DNA of 34,677 nt from contig CAIMEH010000031.1 in assembly GCA_903839975.1 (NCBI GenBank), positions 1 to 34,677 of the forward strand, in the 5' to 3' direction. The translations under genes and the position numbers were made by a program. Of this stretch, positions 14,286 to 22,121 are shown one piece after another. This DNA is from an uncultured Candidatus Berkelbacteria bacterium (GTDB lineage Bacteria; Patescibacteriota; UBA1384; 2-12-FULL-50-11). A model generated the notes under the pieces. The model had not been told where the DNA came from. It searched no databases and worked only from the letters and a program-made list of their open reading frames with translations. Every line of letters starts with the position of its first letter. Within the stretch, counting starts at the first letter, position 1.

Positions 14286-15659
14286 ATGGCCAAAAGTGAA
14301 TTACTAGGGAAAATACCGCCGCAAAATATAGAAGCCGAGGCAGCTGTACTCGGTGCAATCTTGGTAAACAAAGAGGCTATGGATAAGGTTGCCGACGCTG
14401 TTGGCGATAAAGATTTTTACCGCTCTGATCACCAGATAATTTTCCGAGCCATTCTGCGACTCTACGACAAACGAGCGCCAATCGACTTAGTAACGCTCAC
14501 CAACGAGCTAGACGGTTTAAAACAGCTTGATCACGTTGGTGGGGCGGCCTATTTAGCAACTTTAGTTAACTCGGTGCCAACGGCCATTCACGTTACTCAT
14601 TATGCCGAGATTGTTAGGCAGAAAGCGGTGTTGCGCCGAATTTTGGCGGCCGGCCAAAAAATATCCCAACTTGGCTACGAAGAGGACAGGGAAGTTCAGC
14701 AGATTCTGGATGAAGCTGAAAAGGCAGTTTTTGAGGTCTCTCATGAATTGGTTAAAGACAACTTTATGCCAATCTCCGACATTCTGGCCACTAGCTTTGA
14801 TAGAATTGACCGTCTACACCGAGAAAAAGGTTTGCTTCGCGGTGTTACTACTGGCTTCAAACAGTTAGATAATCAACTGTCAGGTTTCCAAAATTCAGAC
14901 TTAATTATTTTGGCCGCCCGCCCTTCGATGGGAAAAACTACTTTTGCCTTGAATCTGGCCCTTAATGCTGCCACCAAAGGTAAGGTTCCGACCGGTTTCT
15001 TCTCGCTAGAGATGAGCAAAGAGCAGGTGGTGGATAAGCTTATCTGTGCCCAAGCGATGGTTGACGGTTGGAAGCTTCGCACCGGTAACCTGAGCGAGGA
15101 TGATTTTCCGGCCATCGGTATGGCGATGGGAACTCTGGCCGAGGCCCCGATATTTATCGACGATTCACCAGGTTTGACGATTTTAGAGATTCGTACTCGT
15201 GCTCGTCGCCTAAAAGCCGAACATAACTTGGGGCTAATGGTTGTAGATTATCTGCAGTTAATCGACGGTGGTTCTGGCGCTAATGCCGACAACCGTGTTC
15301 AACAGGTTTCTGAGATCTCTCGTAACTTGAAGGGTATCGCTCGTGAGCTGGATATACCTGTTATTGCCCTGTCACAGCTTTCTCGTAACGTGGAAAATCG
15401 CGATAAGAAAACGCCGCAGCTTTCCGATTTGCGCGAATCTGGTTCTATCGAGCAAGACGCTGATATTGTTATGTTCCTATTTCGAGAGGACTACTACGAC
15501 CGTGAAACAGAACGCAAAAATATTACTGATCTACTGATTAGAAAGCACCGTAACGGCCCGATAGGCGAGGTAGAGCTTCACTTCCGCCCAGAACAGAGCC
15601 GCTTCTTCGACATTGAGCGAAAAGCCAAACCAGCGTCCAAGGTTTCTCATGAGGAGTAG
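14286..15659 (+). CDS. dnaB: Replicative DNA helicase
   Basis: DnaB is the hexameric helicase that unwinds DNA ahead of the replisome. At 457 residues it has the normal length. The N-terminal domain (PPQNIEAEAAVLGAILVNKEA...) is followed by the RecA-like core: Walker A ARPSMGKTTFALN, FFSLEMSKEQ, Walker B LMVVDYLQLI, IPVIALSQLSRNVE, and the arginine finger region LRESGSIEQDADIVMFL. No intein is present. The ATG at 14286 has no Shine-Dalgarno. It follows dnaX after the inverted-repeat element, so two replisome genes are neighbours. The frame ends in a short Lys/Ala tail typical of the family. Confidence 0.97.
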   Translation: MAKSELLGKIPPQNIEAEAAVLGAILVNKEAMDKVADAVGDKDFYRSDHQIIFRAILRLYDKRAPIDLVTLTNELDGLKQLDHVGGAAYLATLVNSVPTAIHVTHYAEIVRQKAVLRRILAAGQKISQLGYEEDREVQQILDEAEKAVFEVSHELVKDNFMPISDILATSFDRIDRLHREKGLLRGVTTGFKQLDNQLSGFQNSDLIILAARPSMGKTTFALNLALNAATKGKVPTGFFSLEMSKEQVVDKLICAQAMVDGWKLRTGNLSEDDFPAIGMAMGTLAEAPIFIDDSPGLTILEIRTRARRLKAEHNLGLMVVDYLQLIDGGSGANADNRVQQVSEISRNLKGIARELDIPVIALSQLSRNVENRDKKTPQLSDLRESGSIEQDADIVMFLFREDYYDRETERKNITDLLIRKHRNGPIGEVELHFRPEQSRFFDIERKAKPASKVSHEE

Positions 15660-15684
15660 GCTCCTGGGCTTGTCTATGATTGTT

Positions 15685-15693
15685 TGATATAAT
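15685..15693 (+). promoter_or_regulatory. Extended -10 promoter of the 227-residue gene
   Basis: TGATATAAT is a TGn extended -10 with a perfect TATAAT (15688-15693). The best -35 candidate (TTGTCT) is spaced too closely, so recognition would rely on the extended motif. GGAGGTG lies 4 bases before the ATG at 15720. Confidence 0.6.
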
Positions 15694-15719
15694 CTTGCAA
15701 AGATCTTCTTGGAGGTGAA

Positions 15720-16403
15720 ATGAAGGTATTTTTGTTCCTTTACCCGTACCGTAGGTACTTTGAAACATGCATAGGTTATCCAGACTATCAACCAGATCTG
15801 GCGGACTTGGCTTTGGGTCACTATTCCAAAGCGATCGATCTTCGCTATAGACAGCGTGGTTTCCGTGTCTGTTGGCTGATGTTTCGATCTGAGGGCGGCG
15901 GACTTGAATATGAAGGGGTTGATCAACGCGTTGGAATACACTCGTCAGATTTACTGATAGATGCTGGGATGACTTTTAATCAGCATTGTCCACCAGAGTT
16001 ACAGGTTTTGGGAGCCGACAGAAGCAAGTGTCCAAAACCGATTTACGCCAATCTTCCTTATGTATTTTCTCAGTTTCCTGAGCCGATATGCGAACTGTGG
16101 ATTGGTGGGCATCGGCAACAGGACTGCGTTGATAAGGTTGCTCGCTTTGCCTACTTTAAGCAAATGCTTAAAGGTCGCGTTCATGTTGACGAAGACCTGA
16201 CGGAGATGGGGATGTTGGCAGCACGTTACTATTACTTGCCGAGAACAGATCCTCTTGAGCGTTTTAACAACTTCCCGCTGGTTAGAGATGTTTGGAGCTA
16301 TGAAAGCCTGGGCTTCTCTGCTGAGCAATGCTGGCAAACGGATTATCTATACAAGCGATTAAGACGGATTCGGAACCTGCATCCGTGGTTAGTGCACAAA
16401 TGA
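15720..16403 (+). CDS. Unknown protein, stand-alone transcription unit
   Basis: I do not recognise this 227-residue protein. It is rich in aromatic residues, Arg and Cys (YPYRRYFETCIGYPDY, YRQRGFRVCWLMF, LWIGGHRQQDCVDKVA), has no signal peptide or membrane segment, and is probably cytoplasmic. The GGHRQQDCVDKVA stretch faintly recalls the Cys region of isochorismatase-like hydrolases, but the rest does not fit. The gene has an extended -10 promoter, a strong GGAGGTG site and an intrinsic terminator overlapping its stop codon, so it is a self-contained unit between dnaB and the helicase gene. That layout, unlike its neighbours, may point to an accessory or acquired gene. Confidence 0.8.
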   Translation: MKVFLFLYPYRRYFETCIGYPDYQPDLADLALGHYSKAIDLRYRQRGFRVCWLMFRSEGGGLEYEGVDQRVGIHSSDLLIDAGMTFNQHCPPELQVLGADRSKCPKPIYANLPYVFSQFPEPICELWIGGHRQQDCVDKVARFAYFKQMLKGRVHVDEDLTEMGMLAARYYYLPRTDPLERFNNFPLVRDVWSYESLGFSAEQCWQTDYLYKRLRRIRNLHPWLVHK

Positions 16404-16427
16404 GCGACAAGGATGTCGCTCTTTTTT
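16402..16427 (+). terminator. Intrinsic terminator after the unknown gene
   Basis: GAGCGAC and GTCGCTC (7 bp, loop AAGGAT) are followed by six Ts. The stem begins inside the TGA stop codon. It lies within the 5' extension of the helicase ORF in the ORF track, showing that the helicase start must be downstream. Confidence 0.9.
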
Positions 16428-16459
16428 CATATGCTCTTTTCCGGTACGCTGAAAACCGC

Positions 16460-18334
16460 ATGTCAGAGACCCAAACTACAGATATTTTTGCCGGCCTAAA
16501 CGAGCCCCAGATTGAATCCGTAAAAGCGACCGAAGGACCGGTCCTAATATTGGCTGGCGCAGGTTCGGGAAAAACTAAATGCCTAACTCACCGTTTGGCT
16601 TATATAATTGACGAAAATAAGGCAAAGCTTGATGAGATCCTCTTAATAACTTTCACAAATAAGTCGAGCCAGGAAATGGCCAAGAGGGTTATGAAGATTC
16701 TTGGTTTGCCTTTGGCCGAATTTGAGAAGAACCCTGCTTTTGCAATGCGACGTTATTTGCCTTGGGTTGGTACGTTTCACTCGATTTGTGTGCGAATTTT
16801 GCGTGAACAGGCAGAGAATATTGGGCTGTCGAAGAACTTTACCATCTTCGACACCGATGACACTCTCTCGATAATTAAGGGAATTCTAAAGGACAAAAAT
16901 CTTGACCCGAAGATGTATAGCCCGCAGGCGATAAAATCGATTATCAGCAATAACAAAAATGAGCTGATGAGTGCTGATAAATATGAGCAGTACGTACAGG
17001 GGCATTTTCAACAGATTGCCTTGGAGGTTTTTCGTGAGTACGAAAAGCAGTTGAAAAAACTCTCGGCCTTAGATTTTGATGATCTTATCGGTATAACCGT
17101 AAAAATGCTCGAGGAGAACCCAGAGATTCAGCAGAAGTATTGGGAAAAATTTAAATACGTCATGATCGACGAGTATCAAGACACTAACCACGCCCAGTAT
17201 CGCCTAACCTTAGCGCTGACGAACAAACAGACCAAGAATCTTTGTGTAGTCGGTGATGATTTCCAGAGTATTTACGGCTGGCGTGGGGCTAATCTCCATA
17301 ATATTTTGCACTTCAACCGCGATTTTCCCACCGTTCAAACCATAAAACTGGAGCAGAACTATCGTTCGACTAAAACAATCCTCAAGGGCGCTTCGCAGAT
17401 TATGGATAAGGTAAAAAAGAAGTCTGATAAGAAGATCTGGACCGATAACGCCGAGGGAGTGCCAATTACTATTTTCGAAGCTCATAACGCTTATGCCGAG
17501 GCAGACTTTTTGGCAACCGAAACCAGAACACTTCAGAGTATGGAACACAGCTGGAACGGTTTCGCTGTTTTGTATCGAACCAACGCCCAGTCTCGTGTGA
17601 TTGAGGAAATTTTCCTAACTGAAGGCATACCTTACCGCTTGGTTGGAGCGCTTCGCTTCTACGAACGAAAAGAAATCAAAGATATGTTGGCCTATTTACG
17701 TTTTTTACTGAACCCAGACGACACTCATTCACTTTCCCGAATCATAAATACGCCGCCACGAGGTATCGGCCCTAAAACTTTTGCTGCCGGTGGTGAGAAG
17801 GTTAATGCCTTTCTGGAAACTATGGAAGAGATCCGCGGCAAGATGGCCGGCAACCCACCTCAGGTGGCACTAGAAGCAGTTATTAAGGCCACTAAGTACC
17901 AATTGTTCGTTGACGACGGAACTGAAGAGGGAGAGGGTCGTTGGGAGAACGTGGAGGAGCTTATCAATCTTTCGGCTGAGTTCGAACAGATGCCAGACTT
18001 TCTCGAGCACGTGGCTTTGGTTTCTGATGTCGATAACTTCGACGGCACTGCCGACGCTGTTACCATGATGTCGCTGCACGCCTCCAAGGGTCTGGAATTC
18101 AATACGGTATTTCTAACAGGTATGGAAGAGGGTCTTTTCCCTCACATGCGATCGCTGGATGACGAAGCTCAGATGGATGAGGAGCGTCGACTCTGTTATG
18201 TCGGTATGACCAGGGCGATGAAACGGCTATATATGACTTACGCTCGCCAAAGAATAATTCACGGCGGCCTGACAAATACTTTGCCCAGCAGGTTTATCTA
18301 CGAAATTGATAAAAGCCTCATTGATAGGGTGTAA
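16460..18334 (+). CDS. UvrD/PcrA-family superfamily 1 DNA helicase
   Basis: This is a 3'-5' DNA helicase for repair and for clearing the replication fork. I set the start at the ATG at 16460 (MSETQTTDIFAGLNEPQ), since a terminator lies in the longer ORF. Motifs in order: Q motif LNEPQ, Walker A AGAGSGKT (about 32-39), TFTNKSSQEM, GTFHSIC, Walker B MIDEYQDTN, VVGDDFQSIYGWRGA, LEQNYRST, LYRTNAQSR, MSLHASKGLEFNTVFLTGMEEGLFPH, and EERRLCYVGMTRA. At about 624 residues it is shorter than typical UvrD/PcrA (~720) because the C-terminal RNA-polymerase-interaction tail is missing. UvrD and PcrA cannot be told apart here. Confidence 0.95.
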   Translation: MSETQTTDIFAGLNEPQIESVKATEGPVLILAGAGSGKTKCLTHRLAYIIDENKAKLDEILLITFTNKSSQEMAKRVMKILGLPLAEFEKNPAFAMRRYLPWVGTFHSICVRILREQAENIGLSKNFTIFDTDDTLSIIKGILKDKNLDPKMYSPQAIKSIISNNKNELMSADKYEQYVQGHFQQIALEVFREYEKQLKKLSALDFDDLIGITVKMLEENPEIQQKYWEKFKYVMIDEYQDTNHAQYRLTLALTNKQTKNLCVVGDDFQSIYGWRGANLHNILHFNRDFPTVQTIKLEQNYRSTKTILKGASQIMDKVKKKSDKKIWTDNAEGVPITIFEAHNAYAEADFLATETRTLQSMEHSWNGFAVLYRTNAQSRVIEEIFLTEGIPYRLVGALRFYERKEIKDMLAYLRFLLNPDDTHSLSRIINTPPRGIGPKTFAAGGEKVNAFLETMEEIRGKMAGNPPQVALEAVIKATKYQLFVDDGTEEGEGRWENVEELINLSAEFEQMPDFLEHVALVSDVDNFDGTADAVTMMSLHASKGLEFNTVFLTGMEEGLFPHMRSLDDEAQMDEERRLCYVGMTRAMKRLYMTYARQRIIHGGLTNTLPSRFIYEIDKSLIDRV

Positions 18335-18344
18335 TATCTAGGTG

Positions 18345-19073
18345 ATGCCCAAAGTTTCGCTAATCCTGCGCCTGAAAAACGAGGAGAGATTTTTGCCACA
18401 AGTTTTAGAAGCGCTTTCTAAACAAACATTTAAGGACTTTGAAGTAATTGCCGTTGATGATAATTCAACCGATAAAACTGTTGAGTTTCTGAAAACTTTT
18501 CAAGATAAGCTCGATGTTAAAATCTATCAGTTACCCAAGAAATTCAGCTATGCCTACTCCTGTAATTTCGGCGCTGAAAAAGCCAGTGGAGAAATCATTG
18601 GTTATCTTTCGGGCCACAGCGTGCCAATCTTTAACGACTATATTAAATCTGGTCTAAAATATTTTGCCAGTCCTAAGATTGCAGGGGTTTTTGGTACCTG
18701 TATGACACTTGAAAACGCTAGCACGACTGAAAAGATATATTACAGCAGCCTGATGGGAAGAAAAATAAGAACATTTGTCATCGAACATTCGAAAGCAGTT
18801 GCAATATCAAAGCCCAGAATTGGTTTACTGGGAAACACCAACTCACTTATGCGACGGAAACTTTGGCAAGTATATAATTTTAGCGAAGAGATGGCTGAGG
18901 GCGGTGAGGATGTCGATTGGGCATTTCACTTTCTGAACAAAGGGTACGTCTTTGTTAAAGACCCGAGGATGACCGTTAAGCATTCTCATGGCATTGGTTT
19001 TAAAAAGTTCATCAAACAACATCAGCATTGGCTGAAAATCCACAGACAAGCCTTGAGACGTAACGGCTACTAA
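18345..19073 (+). CDS. Family 2 glycosyltransferase
   Basis: This 242-residue GT-A fold enzyme has MPKVSLILRLKNEERFLPQVLEAL at the N-terminus, the nucleotide-sugar site AVDDNSTDKT, and GYLSGHSVP in place of the usual DDD/DxD region. GGEDVDWAFHFLNKGY is the ED motif of the catalytic base. GT2 enzymes transfer a sugar from a nucleotide donor for polysaccharide or glycan synthesis; donor and acceptor cannot be told. There is no membrane segment. It starts 10 bases after the helicase stop, at ATG 18345 (a GTG immediately precedes it), and is probably cotranscribed with it. Confidence 0.88.
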   Translation: MPKVSLILRLKNEERFLPQVLEALSKQTFKDFEVIAVDDNSTDKTVEFLKTFQDKLDVKIYQLPKKFSYAYSCNFGAEKASGEIIGYLSGHSVPIFNDYIKSGLKYFASPKIAGVFGTCMTLENASTTEKIYYSSLMGRKIRTFVIEHSKAVAISKPRIGLLGNTNSLMRRKLWQVYNFSEEMAEGGEDVDWAFHFLNKGYVFVKDPRMTVKHSHGIGFKKFIKQHQHWLKIHRQALRRNGY

Positions 19074-19080
19074 GAATATA

Positions 19081-19104
19081 GACCCGGGCTTGGAAGACCG
19101 GGTC
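19081..19104 (-). terminator. Hairpin after the 70-residue minus-strand gene
   Basis: GACCCGG and CCGGGTC (7 bp) enclose a 10-base loop. On the minus strand TATATTCTTAG follows, a weak U-rich tail. It may serve both converging genes. Confidence 0.5.
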
Positions 19105-19116
19105 GTGGGTTGGTGC

Positions 19117-19329
19117 TCAGGACTGGCTATTTTTGTGGTAGCTGTACCTGTTACTGGATCTGATATTCTTTGGTGGCTGATACGACACCGGTTGGTGTTG
19201 TTCAACTCCTTGATTGTCCAAAGGCAGACACAGTTGTAGTGCCGAAGGTCTGAATAGCGTCAGCCCGGCGAGCCCTCGGGCGACTTCATATAGAAATCCG
19301 CTAGTAGCTAGGCGATGTGCATATGGCAT
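19117..19329 (-). CDS. Small unknown protein (70 residues)
   Basis: The strongest evidence is translational: AAGGAGGAAGGG lies just upstream of the ATG, a better ribosome binding site than any core gene here has. The product MPYAHRLATSGFLYEV... is polar, with a short hydrophobic patch (ARGLAGLTLF) and a Gln/Ser/Asn-rich C-terminus. No family is recognised. A hairpin follows 12 bases after the stop. It belongs to a run of three small minus-strand genes with the same design. It overlaps no other credible gene. Confidence 0.5.
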   Translation of the reverse strand: MPYAHRLATSGFLYEVARGLAGLTLFRPSALQLCLPLDNQGVEQHQPVSYQPPKNIRSSNRYSYHKNSQS

Positions 19330-19392
19330 AAAACCCTTCCTCCTTCTTCGAGCAGAACTATATTAATGTAGTTACGATAAGTTTTAAAGATT

Positions 19393-19413
19393 CGCCCCCG
19401 ACTAGCGGGGGCG
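19393..19413 (-). terminator. GC-rich hairpin after the 49-residue gene
   Basis: CGCCCCCG and CGGGGGCG (8 bp) enclose a 5-base loop. On the minus strand AATCTTTAAAAC follows, so the U-run is short. The hairpin begins 13 bases after the stop of the 49-residue ORF. Confidence 0.65.
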
Positions 19414-19426
19414 TTCTGGGTGCGCG

Positions 19427-19576
19427 TTAGCGCTTTTTGGATTTCAGCAATCGTTGCTCTCTAAGGCTTGAGCGCCTAACGATTACAATTGGTTTCTTAC
19501 GTGGCGTTAGTGTCTCTAAAATGTAGACACCGTTACCACAAGAGATGGCGAGCCTATTTGTAACGACAAGTCTCAT
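19427..19576 (-). CDS. Very small basic protein (49 residues), below the ORF track cutoff
   Basis: Reading the minus strand from the ATG at 19576 gives MRLVVTNRLAISCGNGVYIL, then ETLTPRKKPIVIVRRSSLRE and a basic tail ending KSKKR before TAA. GGAGGT lies 4 bases before the ATG, and a GC-rich hairpin follows the stop. The second half is strongly basic, which would suit nucleic-acid or ribosome binding, but that is inference. No family is recognised. Start, ribosome site and terminator together make it more than a chance ORF. Confidence 0.6.
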   Translation of the reverse strand: MRLVVTNRLAISCGNGVYILETLTPRKKPIVIVRRSSLREQRLLKSKKR

Positions 19577-19634
19577 ACAAACCTCCATGTTGAACAAGAA
19601 TATTTTACCTAAAATTTCTGTAGAAAAAAGACAT

Positions 19635-19654
19635 GTCCCCGGAGAACCGGGGAC
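19635..19654 (-). terminator. Intrinsic terminator of the 111-residue gene
   Basis: GTCCCCGG and CCGGGGAC form a perfect 8-bp stem with a 4-base loop. On the minus strand ATGTCTTTTTTC follows (19634-19623), a good U-tract. Confidence 0.85.
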
Positions 19655-19665
19655 GAAGTGGGTTG

Positions 19666-20001
19666 TTAGGCGGAGGCATATGCACCGCCGTAAGTTTTTG
19701 TCGCAAGCCTGGCTCGCTCGATTTTCTCGATATAACCCTTTTGGGTCAGTCGATAAACGGTTGTTGTCGAACGAAATACTGATACTCGCTCGTTTCTTTC
19801 GGCTTTCTCAACCAAATTGCCACGCCCCATCTGGTGAAGGGTTATAGCAATGTGGCCTTGAGTCAGAAGAATCTTCTCCAAGCGATCGCGACCGTAAAGT
19901 TGCCTTCTTTCAAGAGCCTCTTTAATCTGAGAGGTGTCTTGCCAGTTGTCGATGTCCAATACTTCGAGCAACGCGTGCTCGAGTTCGTAGTTGTTACCCA
20001 T
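19666..20001 (-). CDS. Small putative winged-helix protein
   Basis: This 111-residue protein begins at an ATG 4 bases after AGGAGGG. Predicted helices (LEHALLEVLDI, TSQIKEALERR, GRDRLEKILLTQGHIAITLHQM) are followed by a strand-turn-strand (ERVSVFRSTTTVYRLTQKGYIEKI). This resembles a winged-helix DNA-binding domain with the wing near TTTVYRLTQKG. It could be a small transcription regulator, possibly of the small genes next to it or of the divergent surface protein gene. I cannot assign a family. Promoter, ribosome site and terminator are all present, so it is a complete unit. Confidence 0.7.
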   Translation of the reverse strand: MGNNYELEHALLEVLDIDNWQDTSQIKEALERRQLYGRDRLEKILLTQGHIAITLHQMGRGNLVEKAERNERVSVFRSTTTVYRLTQKGYIEKIERARLATKTYGGAYASA

Positions 20002-20029
20002 TCTTCCCTCCTACGAAAAGAGTAAAGAA

Positions 20030-20056
20030 ATTTTACCACCAACAGCAGTTTTTCAA
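20030..20056 (-). promoter_or_regulatory. Promoter of the winged-helix gene
   Basis: On the minus strand TTGAAA (20056-20051), a short 15-base spacer and TAAAAT (20035-20030) preceded by TGG (extended -10). The start codon is about 28 bases downstream. Confidence 0.45.
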
Positions 20057-20108
20057 CATAGCTGCCGACTTGAAGTTTTTGGTCTAAATGTTAGTGTGAA
20101 AGGCAGTC

Positions 20109-21107
20109 ATGTCATCCGGGATTAAGTGGGCAGTATCAGTGGTAGTTATAGCGGCAATCGGCATTGGGGCTTACCGCCTCATTTTTCCGGCGCCGCAAGG
20201 CGAGCTTTTTGCTCAAGCTTCAGATGGAACCGACTCAACTTTGCACCCGAGCATAAAATTCTCATACCCAGCTTCTGCCAAGACAGTGCCGGCGGCATTT
20301 GCTGCGGCCAACCAACCATATTATCTCGAAGATCATGTAACTGCTTTTCCAGACCCTTCTTTTGGGATAGGGGGTGTGATAATTGTCGAGCGGGCCCTGC
20401 CGATTACAGTGATAGATGGCAAGAAATCTTCCACTGAAAGAACTTGGCAGGGAACAGTTGGGGACTTACTAACCGAGAAGAATATCGATTTGGGTAATGA
20501 CGACAAAATTTCGCCGGCGCTGGCTACGCCGCTTACGCCCGCTACTACAATTAAAATCACTCGAGTTGCCCGGACAAACGTCACTGAAACTAGTCCAGTG
20601 TCTTTCACGACAATTACCCAACTTGATTACACTCAATTCGTCGGCAACCAGACAATTGTTCAGCCGGGAATTGATGGCCAAGTCCAAAAAACCTATTTGG
20701 TAATTCGCCAAGACGGTGAACAGATCAGCAAGACACTTATTTCTACGGTAACTACCAAGCCAACCCAGAATCAGATAGTTAAAGCGGGCGGGCTTGAGAC
20801 TTCAATCAAGGATCACACCTCGTGCTCTCAGTATATTTCGACCGTCGTTGCCGCTGCCACCAAGTACAAAATTGACCCAAATAGCCTGTTTAATAGTATG
20901 ATCGCCGAAAGTAACTGTCACGCAAATTCTATCTCTGGTGATGGCTATTCCGGGCTGTTCCAGTACGACCCGGGCTGGTGGCCATCTGCCTCGGCCCAGG
21001 CAGGTTACTCGGGTGCTTCAATATTTGACGCTAATGCCCAGATCTACACCACCGCCTATCAATGGGCTCACGGACAGTGCCGTCGCTGGCCAACTTGCCA
21101 CCTCTAG
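20109..21107 (+). CDS. Surface protein: DUF348, G5 and transglycosylase-like domains
   Basis: This 332-residue protein has a signal-anchor helix (about 7-25). A DUF348 ubiquitin-like domain follows (PITVIDGKKSSTERTWQGTVGDLLTEKNIDL), then a G5 domain (SFTTITQLDYTQFVGNQTIVQPGIDG...). The C-terminus is lysozyme-fold, SLT-like (KYKIDPNSLFNSMIAESNCHANSISGDGYSGLFQYDPGWW), with Glu in AESNC as the probable catalytic acid. The layout is that of resuscitation-promoting factor and YabE-like wall enzymes, which cut peptidoglycan outside the cell. Two Cys near the C-terminus could form a disulphide with those in the domain. AAAGG lies a few bases before the ATG. The catalytic part is short and diverged. 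Confidence 0.85.
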   Translation: MSSGIKWAVSVVVIAAIGIGAYRLIFPAPQGELFAQASDGTDSTLHPSIKFSYPASAKTVPAAFAAANQPYYLEDHVTAFPDPSFGIGGVIIVERALPITVIDGKKSSTERTWQGTVGDLLTEKNIDLGNDDKISPALATPLTPATTIKITRVARTNVTETSPVSFTTITQLDYTQFVGNQTIVQPGIDGQVQKTYLVIRQDGEQISKTLISTVTTKPTQNQIVKAGGLETSIKDHTSCSQYISTVVAAATKYKIDPNSLFNSMIAESNCHANSISGDGYSGLFQYDPGWWPSASAQAGYSGASIFDANAQIYTTAYQWAHGQCRRWPTCHL

Positions 21108-21128
21108 AAATCTCGAGCGAAAATTCCT

Positions 21129-21169
21129 AAAAATTTTTGTTGGCCGTCAGTTCAATGTTAAAAATTTTT
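21129..21169. repeat. Two AAAAATTTTT boxes, 31 bp apart
   Basis: Identical self-complementary A5T5 boxes (21129-21138 and 21160-21169) are spaced close to three helical turns. This could bend DNA or bind a nucleoid protein. They lie in the 210-base gap before rsmA. Confidence 0.5.
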
Positions 21170-21216
21170 AATGAATTTTCACATCACGCCTGTGGCAGCG
21201 ATTCGGGGTAGGGAGT

Positions 21217-21261
21217 GTGAGGGCCTAGGGGCCGGCTCGCAAAAAGGCCCCTGGCCTTCAC
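21217..21261. repeat. Long GC-rich hairpin before rsmA
   Basis: GTGAGGGCCTAGGGGCC pairs with GGCCCCTGGCCTTCAC with one mismatch and one bulge, around GGCTCGCAAAAA. An A-run, not a T-run, follows on the plus strand, so it is not a usual terminator for the gene upstream. It may be a small structured RNA or an extragenic repeat. Confidence 0.65.
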
Positions 21262-21303
21262 AAAAAATGGTGCTAAAAAGAATTATTTTGTTCTGTTTCA
21301 AGG

Positions 21304-21309
21304 TATAAT
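21304..21309 (+). promoter_or_regulatory. -10 box of rsmA (leaderless)
   Basis: A perfect TATAAT lies 8 bases before the ATG at 21318, so transcription would begin almost at the start codon. The -35 region is poor. Confidence 0.65.
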
Positions 21310-21317
21310 GGCTTTAT

Positions 21318-22121
21318 ATGAATCCGAGCGACATTCTCAAAAATATTAATACCCTCCCAAAAAAGTGGTTCGGCCAGAATTTTTTGCATAACGATGCAAT
21401 TTTGGACGAAATTGTTGCCGCCGGTGAGATTAAGGACGATGAGACCGTTGTCGAGATTGGTCCAGGCTTGGGCGCCTTAACGGAAAGGCTTCTTAGAGTG
21501 GCTGGTAAGGTAATTGCCATTGAGGCCGATCGCGAGCTTGCCGACTACCTTCGTGGCCGAAGATTACCTCGTTTTACTCTTATAACTGGCGATGCTTTGC
21601 ATATCGACTGGACCATAGACATCCCCGGCAAATACAAGATTGTGGCCAATATTCCTTATTCAATTACCTCGCCACTTTTGCGCAAAATTTATCATTTAGA
21701 GAAGAAACCAGAGAGAGTTGTTTTATTAGTGCAGAAAGAAGTGGCAGAGCGCTTAACGGCCGAGGCTGGCGATAATAGTCGCGGCTTTCTAACACTTTTA
21801 ACCGAGGCTAACGCCAACGTAAAAATACTGCGCCATGTTAAACCTGGTAACTTTTTTCCAGCTCCGAAAGTAGATTCTTCTGTTATTATCCTTGAGCTAA
21901 AAGAAACCCGCGAAGAACAAATATTTTGGCCGGCGGTTGAAGCGGCTTTTTCCCATAAGCGTCAGACTCTAGTAAACGGTCTAAAAATTATGCCAATCTC
22001 CCGAAATATTCTTAATGTTATTCTGGAGGACATGAAATTATCGCCAATGGTTCGCCCGGCAGAACTAACATTTGAGGAGTGGATGGTATTATCTAAGCGT
22101 ATCAAGGAGCAGGTAGAGTAA
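21318..22121 (+). CDS. rsmA: 16S rRNA dimethyladenosine transferase
   Basis: RsmA (KsgA) dimethylates two adjacent adenosines in helix 45 of 16S rRNA, using S-adenosylmethionine. The 267-residue protein has KKWFGQNFLHN, the SAM-binding EIGPGLGALTERL, EADRELADYL and the catalytic NIPYSITSPLL. FPAPKVDSSVIIL is also conserved. The length is normal. The next gene, rsmI, begins in the last base of the stop codon (TAATG), so two methyltransferases for 16S rRNA are translationally coupled. No Shine-Dalgarno is present; the start fits a leaderless mRNA. Confidence 0.96.
   Translation: MNPSDILKNINTLPKKWFGQNFLHNDAILDEIVAAGEIKDDETVVEIGPGLGALTERLLRVAGKVIAIEADRELADYLRGRRLPRFTLITGDALHIDWTIDIPGKYKIVANIPYSITSPLLRKIYHLEKKPERVVLLVQKEVAERLTAEAGDNSRGFLTLLTEANANVKILRHVKPGNFFPAPKVDSSVIILELKETREEQIFWPAVEAAFSHKRQTLVNGLKIMPISRNILNVILEDMKLSPMVRPAELTFEEWMVLSKRIKEQVE

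Noticed and set aside
15720-16403. Isochorismatase-like hydrolase
   Set aside because: Only a short Cys-containing stretch is similar; the N-terminal Asp motif and the rest of the fold are not seen.
16328-16459. Longer N-terminus of the UvrD-like helicase
   Set aside because: This stretch overlaps the end of the upstream gene and contains an intrinsic terminator; the family N-terminus starts at 16460.
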